From Nageia nagi (taxonomy: Eukaryota > Pinophyta): a stretch of 64,000 nucleotides of DNA. Both the position numbers and the translations under genes were made by a program. The stretch spans positions 159,526,001-159,590,000 of the forward strand of contig JBITNC010000001.1 of assembly GCA_050084985.1 (NCBI GenBank), in the 5' to 3' direction. The notes below the pieces were generated by a model. That model saw only the letters and a list, made by a program, of their open reading frames with translations. It searched no databases and was not told the DNA's origin. Below, piece after piece: positions 34,709-45,892 of this stretch. Numbering within the stretch: the first letter of the stretch is position 1; every line of letters begins with the position of its first letter.

Positions 34709-34948
34709 ATCAGAAATAAGTTAAGTGAAAGAGGTAAAATTTATTCACTTATTATTTGGAAATATACTTCACATTAACACTCTTAAAGATGTCTACCCTT
34801 ACCACTCCATTGGAGGTCGAAGGGATATGTGACTCTTGGAGGAGTAATTGAACCTCACTTAATTAATTTATATACACTTAATGGCTTTTTACTAAGTCTG
34901 CTCTTACCACTCCATTGGAGGTCGAAGAGATATGTGACTAATAAGAAG
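34438..34948 (+). repeat. Leader hairpin type 1, three copies
   Basis: The core ACCACTCCATTGGAGGTCGA occurs at about 34459, 34801 and 34906. Copy 1: outer stem 34438-34445/34494-34501 (CCTCTTAC/GTAAGAGG), middle CCCTT/AAGGG, inner CTCCA/TGGAG. Copy 2: outer ACTCTT/AGGAGT (34779-34784/34840-34845, one G-T), middle CCCTT/AAGGG. Copy 3: outer CTTTTTA/TAAGAAG (34885-34891/34942-34948, one G-T), middle CTCTT/AAGAG. The outer stems differ between all three copies yet each pairs, and the middle stem shows a compensatory C-G to T-A change. This supports a functional RNA structure. Confidence 0.7.
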
Positions 34949-35658
34949 AGGAAATTTATCACATATAAAACTTCCACAGCTGGAAGGAGTTAATGAACAT
35001 CATTAAGAGGTTGGATAATGAATCACATTATAATTAAAAAGAACAACGGAGTCTATTAAGGTCAAGATTCACTTAAAATAAACTTTGATTTCATCACATT
35101 AAGATAAGATAAGTAAATGAACATGAATGTTTGGGAGGGTAGTATGCATAAATGTATTTTACTTGTTTAAATGCACTTCATAAGGCCTTAAAGGAATAAT
35201 TGAACATTAACAAGTTGGATGTCACTACCAACTATTAATTCTTACTTCTTTGTACCCACTGACATAACACACTTGAAGCCATAGAGCCAGTTACACTTGG
35301 AGGTGATGACCAAGGTAACTTTCCTTTAGGTAGGAGTCAAAAAAGGAGACTCATCTAGAACCAAGCCAAAAGCCATAGAAACTTGCAAACATTACTTAGA
35401 ATTACCCAACCTACCTTGTTCAACACTTGACTAGTCAAAACAAACTAGGAAAATTAAAAAGATTAAAAATGAACAACTCATATCATTCATTTAACTCAGA
35501 CATTAAAAATATGTGAAAAAGTTAAAAAGATAATCACATCGTTAAAAGTAGGTTTTGCATATAGGTTGTTTGTGCATTAAATTGTTTTCTTGAAAACATA
35601 ATATAAAAGATAAAAATAGAGTTTCTTTTTTACGATGCTTGTTTATAATATCTAAAAA

Positions 35659-38454
35659 ATGGTTCAAACTAGAAGTATGATTGCTAAGAAAATGTGAGAA
35701 CACCCATTTGAAATACAAGAAATAGATTCAAACAATATGGATTTGATAGAGTATTCGATTAGGAGGCCACCTCCTTTAGCTGAATCAGATCCACGGGTAG
35801 TTCGTTATGAAAGTAAAGATTGGGATTGGGGTTATGATCAATCTAGATTGCAAAAATAAAGTATAGAAGATCCTATTACCAAGGCTAGAATGCAAGTGTT
35901 AGATGAAGAGTTAATTGAAATTCATCATCGCCTAGCTAATTATAGGAATATTCCTAATACGTCTTCTAGTTTACCGGGAGATGTCGAAAAACTAAATTAT
36001 AGACATGATAACTTAGAAATGGACGAGGATAAATCTCAAGCCAAAACCATAGCGGTACCAAAGACTGAGCCATATAAATTTAAATATGAAAGAGTCATTT
36101 GTCTATTAGCAGATGGTCGAAAAGTCAGTTCTTTAATTCAGAAAGAGGGATCTTGTTTTTCTCATAAATTTCTCGAATTAGGAAAAAATGAAGTATCAAT
36201 ACCTACGAGTAATTTATCTCAAAGAGTTCCTTCAATGAAGAAAACAGAGAAATCTTATTCTTCAAAGGGAGGATTACATAGAAGGACATCTAAGTACAAA
36301 ATAGAAGAGATACCTTCTTATGAAGAACTAGAAGAACGACGATTATGTAAAATAAAAGCCGGTAAAAAATTCACAGAAATATATGCTGATGATATTAGAA
36401 AGGCCACAGAGATGCAATATCTTCTAAAGGAAGTTGACAAATTCATTAAAATTCAAGAAATAGAAAATAAATTAAAAGAAATGGAAGATAAACTTCTTAA
36501 AGATAAAAGGAAATTCATAGAGCAAGAACAAACAAATAAAGAAAGAAATGAATTCCTAGAATAAGAAAAGAAAAGAATTCATAAAGAACATGAGATTCAA
36601 CTTCGTTTACAGGAATTACAACTTAAGTAATTAGAGAATGAAAAAATAAAAAGGGAACAATATCTACGTATGGAGAAAGAAAAATAAAGACAGTGGGATG
36701 AATATCAAAAAATAAAGAATTTGAAACTGGAAACTCTTGAAGGAAGTCAAATACAAAGATATCGAGATCCTTACTTAGACAAATAAAAAGCTATGGATAA
36801 AGAGATGGCCATTTTGTTACAAAAGGAAATGGATAAAGAACTAGAATTGCAAAAATTATATGATAAACAAAAGCAAGATCCTATTAAAAGTTGGATTGAA
36901 CAAACTCAAAATTAAAAAAAACAACATGATTACAAAGGAAAAGATCTATATGGAAAAGGTATATCCTAAAAACCTCCTAGAATTCCTATTCAGTGATGAC
37001 ATTCACCTCTTAAAATATTGCCTCCACCACTGTCAGAGTTTCCTTCTAACTATGAGTCTTACACTTCAAGATCAATTTCAGAGAAGGATCTGAATACTCA
37101 AAGATATCATAGACACACTCAAGGTCGTAGAACTGATAAAGAATTAGAAGACTTTATGAAGGATTTTATAAATTGAGAAATGAATGTTCAAGGACTTCAA
37201 AAGTTAAATTATAAGAACATTTGTAATGAACCTATTCATCCAAGTGTTCCAAAAAAGAAACTACCATATAGGTTTGAATTTCCTAAAATAGAGTCATTTA
37301 AAGGAAGAGAAGATCCTAAATAACACTTGAGAAAGTTTACATTTTCTAGTTATCAAATAGCCAATGATGAATCATTAATGTTATGTATATTTCCTATGAC
37401 ACTCGCAGGCCAAGCTTTGGATTGGGATAATAATTTACCTATGCATAGTTTATATACATTCGAACAATTGGCTAATCAATTTCTTGAACACTTTAGAATC
37501 AATATTAAAGAAAGATCTTCGATTACTGATCTTACAAGATTACAACAATTTTTTGATGAAACTATACAAGATTACATCTCAAGATGGCAGGCTATACTCA
37601 CTAGTCTGCCTTATACAATACCACAGGAAGAATTGGTTAAATTATTTAGTCAAAGTTGTTTAATACCAATAGCCAGTGTTCTCCAAATTCAACAACATAA
37701 AACTTTTGAAGAAGCTATTGCTCAGGTAGTAGTTATAGAAAGAGTCAAAATTCAAGATGGAGAACTAAAGCTCAAGAAAAAAGAATACAAAAAGGGTAAT
37801 CAATATGAAAATAGTACTAAACAACCACAAAACAATCAAATAGCTATGATAGAAGATTCTAGTCAAGCTTCAAAAATCGAAGAAAATGTTGAACCTAAGC
37901 CTAAAAGAAATTTTACCCCATTATCAGAACCATTAGCTGAAATACTTAAAAAATTATGTGATAATGGTATGATTAAATTACTTGATATAAAACCTAAAAA
38001 TCCTAATGCTAAAGGAAGCAAATGGTATAAGGAAAATGAATTTTGTGCTTATCATAGGCAAAAAGGACATAATACAAATAAATGTCGAACTTTACAACAT
38101 AAAATTCAAGACTTGATAGATAGTCAAAAAATAGATGTGGATAATCCTGTTGTACCTTCGAATCAAAATTTAGGGATATATCAAAACCCCTTACCCTCAC
38201 ATCAGGCTAACAATGTGGCAATTATCCCAAACCAAATGAACTATACATGGAATAATAAGGATATACCATTTATAGGGACTATAGATGATTCAATACATAT
38301 GATTGGTATAGCTACAAGAGCACAAGAATATCAAAATAAACAAGATAATCCATAAAAAAATCAATCAATATCAAACCCAATTAATGTACAACCTATACCT
38401 CCTCCGCAACAACCTAAAGTTTCGATAAAAGGTGCTCTTTAACGATAATTAAAA
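35659..38454 (+). pseudogene. gag: Element D gag
   Basis: The ATG at 35659 begins MVQTRSM, a common start for plant gypsy gag. The frame runs 932 codons to the protease without a frame shift, broken only by 15 stops. The N-terminal part (35890-36900) is charged and largely coiled-coil in character (Lys/Glu-rich). The gag core lies at about 37250-37520 (FEFPKIESFKGREDP, MTLAGQALDWDNNL, FEQLANQFLEHF). A zinc-knuckle-like C-A-Y-H-R-Q-K-G-H-N-T-N-K-C (CX2HX4HX4C) is near 38044-38085. Every stop can arise by one C-to-T change from CAA, CAG or CGA. Role: virus-like particle formation and RNA binding. The long N-terminal coiled region before the gag core is unusual. Confidence 0.9.
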
Positions 38455-39060
38455 ATGTCTCTAGTTAAGATGACCTTATTTGAATTATTACAACAGTCGA
38501 AGAGTTATAGGGAAGCTATGAATCAAATTCCACAAGAAATTCAAGTGGATATTAGTAACCTTGATAATTTTATTTCAATTGCTGAAAGTTTGAAGATATC
38601 TCAACAACCTAGTATCACCTTCTACGAACAAGAAAAATTAAATAACGATGGACCAGGCGGAATTGATCCACCTTTACATATAATTGGTAAAGTAGATGGG
38701 AAATTATTTAAAAGAATTATGATAGATGAAGGTTTAGCTATAAATAAATTTCAAATGCTGTATACAAAAATTTGAATTTATTAGATTCGCTTATTTTAGC
38801 TCCTTCTTTACAGATTAGGGCGTTTAATGATGCAGTGTGTTCAACTTTGGGATCAATAGTGCTATCGATTACAGTAGGGGCTAAAATCATTCAAACTTTA
38901 TTACATATAATTGAAGGAAATATTATACAATACAACATTCTTTTAGGACGTCCATGGATTAGAGAAATGCAATGTGTTCCATCAACTTATCATGGATGTT
39001 TAAAATACATCTACAAAGATAAAGTTCATTGTGTGTTTAAAGATCTAGATCCTTATTCAC
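38455..39060 (+). pseudogene. Element D aspartic protease
   Basis: It follows gag in the same frame. GKVDGKLFKRIMIDEG carries the active-site Asp in D-E-G; related elements normally have D-S-G or D-G-G, so the middle residue may be changed by a G-to-A mutation. A one-base deletion in the A-run at 38766-38770 breaks the frame. The rest of the domain continues from about 38772 (LQIRAFND, ILLGRPWIREMQ, CLKYIYKD). The enzyme would cut the polyprotein. The frameshift falls inside the domain, so I read it as decay and not as programmed frameshifting. Confidence 0.82.
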
Positions 39061-40390
39061 ATTGTAATTTAATTTTTGATCCAAATAAAGTGACCTTACC
39101 GTCCCCTAATTTATCAACCATATTAATGAACAAAAATATGAATCAATCTGAAGTCATAAAGGGAAAAAGTGATATAGTTATACAAGATAAAGATACTTGG
39201 GAAAAAGTTGCTAAAGCTTTAGATGAAAAATATGGAGCTTTTTCATCAAAATAAGTAAATACTACATCTAATGATGACTCATCCAATGTATATCCTGTAA
39301 AAGTTAAATTAATAGATTTTGGGATGGGAGAATATGATGTAGATGATGTTGTATTTAATATACCTTCATCACAAGAAGTGGGAAGATTATCTAAATCACC
39401 TAGTGTGATTGGACAAATAGTACCTTTAGGAGAAGTACCTAATCAGACAATGTTTATCTATGCGGGGATAGTAGATCTTGCATCAACAATACCCAATCAA
39501 ACATATGAAGGAAATTTCAATAATGATATGAAATATGAATCACCATGTTCAAGAACATTTGTCTTAAACTATTTTAACAAATGTAATTAGCAAGGACGAG
39601 GATTGGGTCAATATGAACAGGGTCCACGGGAAATAATTGAATTACAATAGCAAGATCCCACTGATAAAAGTGGATTAGGTTATCAAAATAAATATAATAA
39701 TCTTGCTAAATTAGAAAATTTAGGAGAAGAGAATTTGGATTATAATGAAGAAATTTTAGAAAAAGAATCCATAGTGCAAGAAATTGTTGATATAAGAGAA
39801 GAGCAATTAAGTGAAATGGATGTCCTAGAAGGTGTTGAAATGCTCTTTATTAATAATATTGAGCCACCCTAGAATCATTCATGTTTACCAAGTGATATAC
39901 AAGAAAAAATAAATAAAAATGTCGAATCATCAATCATTCCATATTCAAATATACCATCGATAAATATGGTTACAATAAAAGAGAATGATATTGAAGATCA
40001 AAATAATGAACAAATAGATGAAGTTAATGAAAATCAAAATTTAATCAAAATAATAGCCAATACTTCTACAGATGAATTAATTGTTGATTTTTCTCTTATA
40101 TCATCCAATCCTTCAGTACATGAATTCAAAAATGTAGATCACATATTTGGTTCCTATGAAAATCAAGTATGCACGAATGAACAAACTCAAGGATACGATG
40201 AAGAATATAGTGTTAATGACAATGGCTGGATACCAGTACCAAATCAATTAGAAGAAGGGTCACATATGCTTACTGAAAAAGTCTTAGAAATAAATATTAG
40301 TAATGATTCTCAAAATCCTAAAATTATTCAATTAGGAGAAAACCTCACAAAAAATGAACAAGAAGAAATTATAACCTTATTAAAAGAATG
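39061..40390 (+). pseudogene. Element D spacer with G-patch-like segment
   Basis: It is in the pol frame. Acidic, low-complexity sequence surrounds a glycine-patterned segment near 39590-39690 (QGRGLGQYEQG, then KSGLGYQ), like the G-patch found between protease and RT in Tat-type elements. Stops at 39252, 39588, 39648, 39870 and 40389 fit CAA, CAG or CGA ancestry. It ends just before the RT start region (EKVFAWSYADMP). Its function is unknown; G-patch segments generally bind RNA or RNA helicases. Confidence 0.7.
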
Positions 40391-43300
40391 AGAAAAGGTA
40401 TTTGCATGGTCATATGCAGACATGCCTAGAATAGATCCTAAATTGGTAGTACATAATTTAGCATTAAAGTCTAATGCTAAACCTGTTAAACAAAAATTAC
40501 GTAAAATGCATCCTACTATAGCATTAATGGTAAAAGAAGAACTTCAAAAATTATTAGAAGCTAAATTTATACAACCTATAGATTATTCAGATTGGATATC
40601 TAATATGGTACCTATGAAAAAACCAAGTGGAAAAATAAGAATATGCATAGATTTTCGTGATCTTAACAAAGCTTGTCCTAAAGATGATTTCCCTCTACCT
40701 AGTATTGATAGTTTGGTAGACTCGACAGCAGGACATGATATGTTATCATTAATGGATGGGTTTTTTAGTTATAATCAAATAAAAATAGCTACTGAAGATC
40801 AACATAAAATGGCTTTTATAACTCCTTTGGGTACCTTTTGTTATAAAGTTATGCCTTTTGGATTAAAAAATGTCAGGGCAACTTATCAAAGGGCTATGAC
40901 TTACATATTCCATGACTATATGCACGACATAGTAGAAGATTATGTCGATGATTTGTTGGTTAGATCTAAATATCAAGTAGATCATGGAAAAGACCTAATT
41001 AAAGTCTTGGATAGATTATTAGAACATAAAGTAAGATTAAATCCAAAAAAATGTGTTTTTGATGTAACTTCAAGAAAATTATTAGGATTTATTGTGTCCC
41101 GACGAGGAATTGAAATAGATCCTAATAAAGTGAAGGCAGTAGTAGACATGTCGTCTCCTGCAAATTTAAAACAATTACAAAGTTTACAGGGTAAGTTACA
41201 AGCCATTAGAAGGTTTATAGCTCAACTTTCTGATAAATGTAAACCATTTACAAAATTATTAAAAAAGGGGATCAAATATCATTGGGGCAAAGAGCAACAA
41301 GAGGCATTCGATGAAATTAAAAGATATTTATTATCTCCACCTATCTTAAGTCCACCAAGAAAAGATGTACTCTTCTTGTTATATATCTCTGCTACTGAAA
41401 ATGCTTTAGGAACAATGCTTGCTCAAAAGAATGAACACAATAAAGAACAAGCTATATATTATCTGAGTAGAATCCTAGTGAGCTACGAGATTAAGTATAT
41501 ATATTTGGAAAAATTATGTCTTGCTATCATTTTTGCTACCAAAAAACTTTGACATTATATGCTTAATCATACAACATATGTCATCTCTAAAGTGGATCTG
41601 TTGAGATATATGATGAATAAAACATATCAAAATTCAAGAACTGCAAAGTGGATAATGCACTTAATTGAATTTGATTTACATTTTATTGGACAAAATTCAA
41701 TAAAAGGACAAGTAATTGCTAATTATCTCATTGATGCTCTATTGCAAGATAATAAACCCCTCATCATTGAATTATCTGATGATGGGGTGTTTCAATTAGA
41801 TGAAATTGAAATACCTATAGAACCTGAAGATGATTGGGATATGACAATACACTTTGATGGTTCTCGATGTGAACAAGGTGGTGGAGAAGGTGTTGTATTT
41901 ATAACCCTGCAAGGGATCCCTATACCATATTCATTTAAATTAAAATTTCCTTGTACTAATAATAATACGGAATACGAAGCTTTGATATTAGCATTAAAAA
42001 TTACTATTAAATTAAAACTTAAAAGAATTAAGATTATTGGAGATTCTTTACTCATCGTAAATCAAGTGAAAGGAATCTATCAATGTAAAGAACCTTTACT
42101 TCAAAAGTATAAAGCGTTAGTTGAGGAATTATTAAAATTTTTTGACCAATTTAGTATATAAGCGGCACCAAGATCATCTAATAGATTTGCAAATGCTATG
42201 GCTTCTATTGGATCTCTTATCCCAGAAGATCCTAAAAAATCTTCAATCCAAGTTGAAATAATTCAATTGTCTCAATCATCATTACAACAGGAAGATGAAG
42301 AAAAAAGTGTATTAAATATTGACGTAACTGATAAAGATAATTGGTACAAGGAATTGATAGATTTTTTAAAATTTGGAACTCTTCCTGCAAACCTTAATAA
42401 ATCATCACAACGAGCTTTTAAAATCAAAGCAACTAAATATTGTTTGATAGGAGATATCTTGCATCGATGAAATTTCAATGGTATTTTACTCAGATGTCTT
42501 GAATGGAATGATATTAAAAAAGCTATATCCTCTACACATGATGGAACATGCAGAGGACATTTTAATGGTGTTGTGATTGTAAAATGATTAATATGAATGG
42601 GGTATTATTGGCCAACTATGGAAAAAGATTGTTGTGAATATGTTAAAAAATGTTTTAAATGTCAACAATATGCTCATTTATTTTCACAACCATCTCAAGA
42701 ACTACATCCTATACAATCACTTTAGCCATTCTCTAAATGGGCATTAGATTTAATAGGACAAATTAAACCTATATCTTCTAGTGGACACAAGTTCATCATT
42801 ACAGCAACTGAATATTTTACTAAATGGGTAGAGGCTATTCCCATGACTTCCACCACTGGTTCACAAATTGCTGAATTTATAGAAAATTATATTATATGTA
42901 GATTCGACATACCGAACCAATTAATTACGGATAATGGAAAGAATTTTAAAAATATGGATGTAAAACAAATATGTGATAAGTATAAGATTAAACAAAGTTT
43001 TTCCACTCCATATTATCCATAAGGCGATGGACAGGCAGAGGCTACTAATAAAACTATTCGGAACATCTTAGCAAAAATAGTAAATGATTCTCATAGAGAT
43101 TGGCATATACAAATACCAAAAGCCTTACGAGCTTATCGTACTAGTGTATGCACTCCTATTGTGGTGACACCATTCTCTTTAGTATATGGAATAGAAGCCA
43201 TCTTACCCATAGAACTTGAGATACCATCCCTTAGAGTAAATCTAAGTGAGCAAAATTCCGATGAGAAAGCAAGATAGACTCGCTTAGATCAATTGTTACT

Positions 43301-43602
43301 TTTAGATGAAAAATCTATTAATGCTTTAGAGCATATGCGTGTTTATCAGAAGAGGATAAAATGAGCTTTTGATAAAAGGGTTCTAATTCATGAGTTCAAA
43401 ATAGGTGATTTGGTTTTAAAAGAAAATCAACAAACTTCACGAATAGAACAATAGCTTAGAGATAAGTTTGCTCCAAATTGGTTAGGACCATATATCATTA
43501 AGAAAAAAATTTGGTAAAGGAACTTATCATTTATTAGACTTAGAAGGAAATGAAGAGAGTGAACCTATAAATGTCATGCATCTTCGACCCTTCTATACAT
43601 AA
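40391..43602 (+). pseudogene. pol: Element D pol: RT, RNase H, second RNase H, integrase
   Basis: RT about 40420-41150: AKFIQPIDYSDWISNMVP, RICIDFRDLNKACPKDDFPL, LSLMDGFFSYNQI, VMPFGLKNV and an intact YVDDLLVRS. RNase H 1 about 41330-41740 (LYISATENALGTMLAQKN, IYYLSRILVSYE). RNase H 2 about 41835-42160 (MTIHFDGS, NNNTEYEALILALK, GDSLLIVNQVKG), the extra domain of the Tat-type group. Integrase: HHCC 42530-42670 (H-D-G-T-C-R-G-H, C-F-K-C), core with ALDLIG, ITDNGKNF and GDGQAEATNKT, so D, D and E are present. A one-base insertion in the A-run near 43505 shifts the last 32 codons, which end LRPFYT at the stop 43600-43602. Nine stops lie within this stretch, nearly all explicable by C-to-T. Confidence 0.93.
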
Positions 43603-43687
43603 AAAAAAATGTACATTAGTTTTCTTTCATTTTATTTTATTGTTAAAATAATAAATAAATAAAAGTATTAATATTTGTAAAGTGTTA

Positions 43688-44884
43688 ATGATTCAAATAG
43701 AAAGGATGAATCTGGCAAAGGAATCTGCTGAAGGTAGCATAATGCCACCACAAGTACGATTTCCACCACCAAGATATCCAGGTGATTTAGCACTAACATA
43801 TTTACAACATGGATTTGATTTTAATCTCTTAAATTACTTACGATTGATTATTGATGAACAATTTGAAAGAACATACCATATGTTTTGTGGTATAAATAAT
43901 GGTTGGCAAGTCACTTTTTGTGGATATGAAGCAAGCATTATTTTAGATCCACAAATCTATCTCATTCATACGAAAAGAATATCACAAGAAATAATAGCTT
44001 TCTACCTACAATGGCCTTATGGAATACCAAGAATCATCATAAATTGTCAATTAACTGAGTATTCACTCCTTTTAGCTAGGCTAAAATATGTTAAACAATT
44101 AACCAAAAGCCTAGAATGGATGGATGAAATTTTACATTATTTACCTCATAAAAAGGTGATTTATGATTTTTCAAATACTTTTGTGGCTTTTCCTCCTAGA
44201 ATGTTACAACAACACTATAGGCAAACTCACAGATTTTCTCGCATGCAAATGCAACATACAATTTGGAAATGAAAGTTGGAGAAAAGGCAAGCTTGTCGTA
44301 TTGCCGAACTTACAACGATGAATCAAATAAGGGTTAGAAATGAGATTATCGAAAAACTATCAAAAGGACATAGAGTGTGGAATAATGGAAGTTATCTTTC
44401 GGGGTTCGAAAGTAGGTATGACAAAGATATCTTTATGAAAGTTATTCATAACGTTCCTACTCCTTTGTATTCAAATATCTTTTCCATGCCTCTTGAAATA
44501 CAACAAAAAATGGCCTTGATGTTCTATGATGCATGCGAATCTTATGGTTGCGATGTCAAAATAAATGGATATCAAGTTATTGTTTGTATCAATGCATTTG
44601 AGTTATGGTGTTCTCCTAACTCAGAATATGATTTAATGATATATTTCTATCTTCTATGGCCTATAGAAAAGCCTAAAATAATAGTTGATTGTACTCGCAA
44701 CCTGAATTTAAAACATCGAGAACAAATCATCTCTATCACACAAACCGTAACATTTGAACACTTAGATTATTGTGTTCTAGAAATCTATCATAATCAAGTG
44801 ATATTAGATTTTAGTTTTTTGTTTAATTCAACACATTGCTCATTTAATTTTGATGCAGTAAAACTCGATTTGAATGCGTCATGA
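43688..44884 (+). CDS. Extra sense ORF of element D, internally duplicated, unknown function
   Basis: It starts 85 bp after the pol stop at ATG 43688, in one frame of about 398 codons, with a single TGA at 44270-44272 that could be a former CGA. I do not recognise the family. The two halves are related. Residues near 105-120 read FYLQWPYGIPRIIINC, and near 320-335 FYLLWPIEKPKIIVDC. Each is preceded by a NG[WY]QV strand (about residues 71-75 and 293-297) and followed about 40 residues later by V-I-x-D-F-S. This suggests two copies of one small alpha/beta domain. There is no signal peptide or membrane segment. It would be translated from its own or spliced RNA. Extra ORFs downstream of integrase are known in Tat-type elements, but this duplicated one is not familiar to me. 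Confidence 0.7.
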
Positions 44885-45892
44885 ATAGATTCCCTAGAAA
44901 AAATGATAAAATCCTAAAAAATTAAAAAATTATTAAATCCTAAAAAATTGAAAACTATAAAACACATAAAAATTATAAAATTATAAAATCTACCTAGATG
45001 GAAACATCTAGAGGTCACTTGGCAATTGGGTGCCCTGCCCTCGTATGATGTGAATATATGTTGCATGTCATTGTAAAAGTGATTATCTAGTAAACATGTA
45101 ATGTGTGAAAAGGTCATCTTAGAATAATCTCCTTGTTATCACTACATTCACTTTGTATTTTCTTTCATAAAGAAATGATATACCATAGATGATAGAAAAA
45201 CATAAAGTTTATGTTTGAAGGAAAATCCAAAAACTCCAAGCACTTACAACATTAAAAATTCTAAGAGAATTTGAATGAAATCATTCTAAGAGATATTAAG
45301 AGTGAAAGTTATGTGTCTATCCTATTATTCGCTTCATCTCAAACCCAAGAATCATTTGATAGTTAAAAAAAAAAAGAGGATGATAAAAAAAAAAAATTGC
45401 TACATTATATGAATGATTCTTGGGTGATTACAATATCCTCTACCGGGGCTATGGATGCCTAACTGGCAGTAGAGCAAGGTTGTAGCGGGATCAAGGGGTT
45501 AATCCTCATCGGGGCTATGGATGCCTATCTGGCAATGAGGCATACCTTACGAGTGGTGATATGTCCATTTTGGTTAGCGACCTTATTTCCTATGGACCTC
45601 TATACATTTCATATGGATAGACTAGCTTATTAATGTCTCTAGGATGTTTCATCTCAAATGATCTAAGAAGGGAAACGAATCTCACTACACACACTGGAGT
45701 TTATAGATTTTTTATCAACATATAACAATATTGTTTGATATCATCTTAGGTTGTTAAATCTTGAGATAAAGAAAGATAAGGTAGATGTTATAATAACTGG
45801 TTGTTAATCCAAAATCACCTAATCTTTTGTCATAATCTGTATTTGTTTGTGTTTAGAACCATTTGTATCATTTTGTTAAATCCATATTTATT
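44885..45892 (+). other. Non-coding region with a 14-bp stem and twin stem-loops
   Basis: ACCCAAGAATCATT (45343-45356) and AATGATTCTTGGGT (45412-45425) form a perfect 14-bp stem around an A-rich loop. Twelve bases later come two 37-nt stem-loops, 45438-45474 and 45504-45540. Their cores are nearly identical and their six-base stems differ in sequence but pair fully. The remainder of the region is AT-rich and unassigned. A minus-strand ORF at 44914-45117 has no domain. Confidence 0.65.
45438..45540 (+). other. Twin stem-loops with co-varying stems
   Basis: Stem-loop 1: CTCTAC (45438-45443) pairs with GTAGAG (45469-45474). Stem-loop 2: CCTCAT (45504-45509) pairs with ATGAGG (45535-45540). Both enclose CGGGGCTATGGATGCCTA followed by one variable base and CTGGCA. 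The stems differ at four of six positions, with matching changes on the other side. Inside the loop GGC and GCC can pair further. Confidence 0.65.

Larger units (their letters stand above)
33791..35658 (+). other. Element D leader: minisatellite and hairpin array
   Basis: About 1.9 kb lies between the primer site and gag without supported coding. It holds the 20-21-bp motif array (33919-34070), three copies of a 36-bp hairpin unit (34438-34948) and two copies of a second hairpin unit (34314-34343 and 34675-34708). Short CTTCC..GGAAG hairpins occur near 34528 and 34971. From 35000 to 35658 nothing is recognised. Confidence 0.75.

Noticed and set aside
36860-37093. 77-codon plus-strand ORF
   Set aside because: It is out of frame with the gag reading frame, which runs through the interval with only C-to-T type stops.
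41792-42055. Minus-strand ORF of 87 codons
   Set aside because: It lies antisense to the well-supported second RNase H domain of element D.
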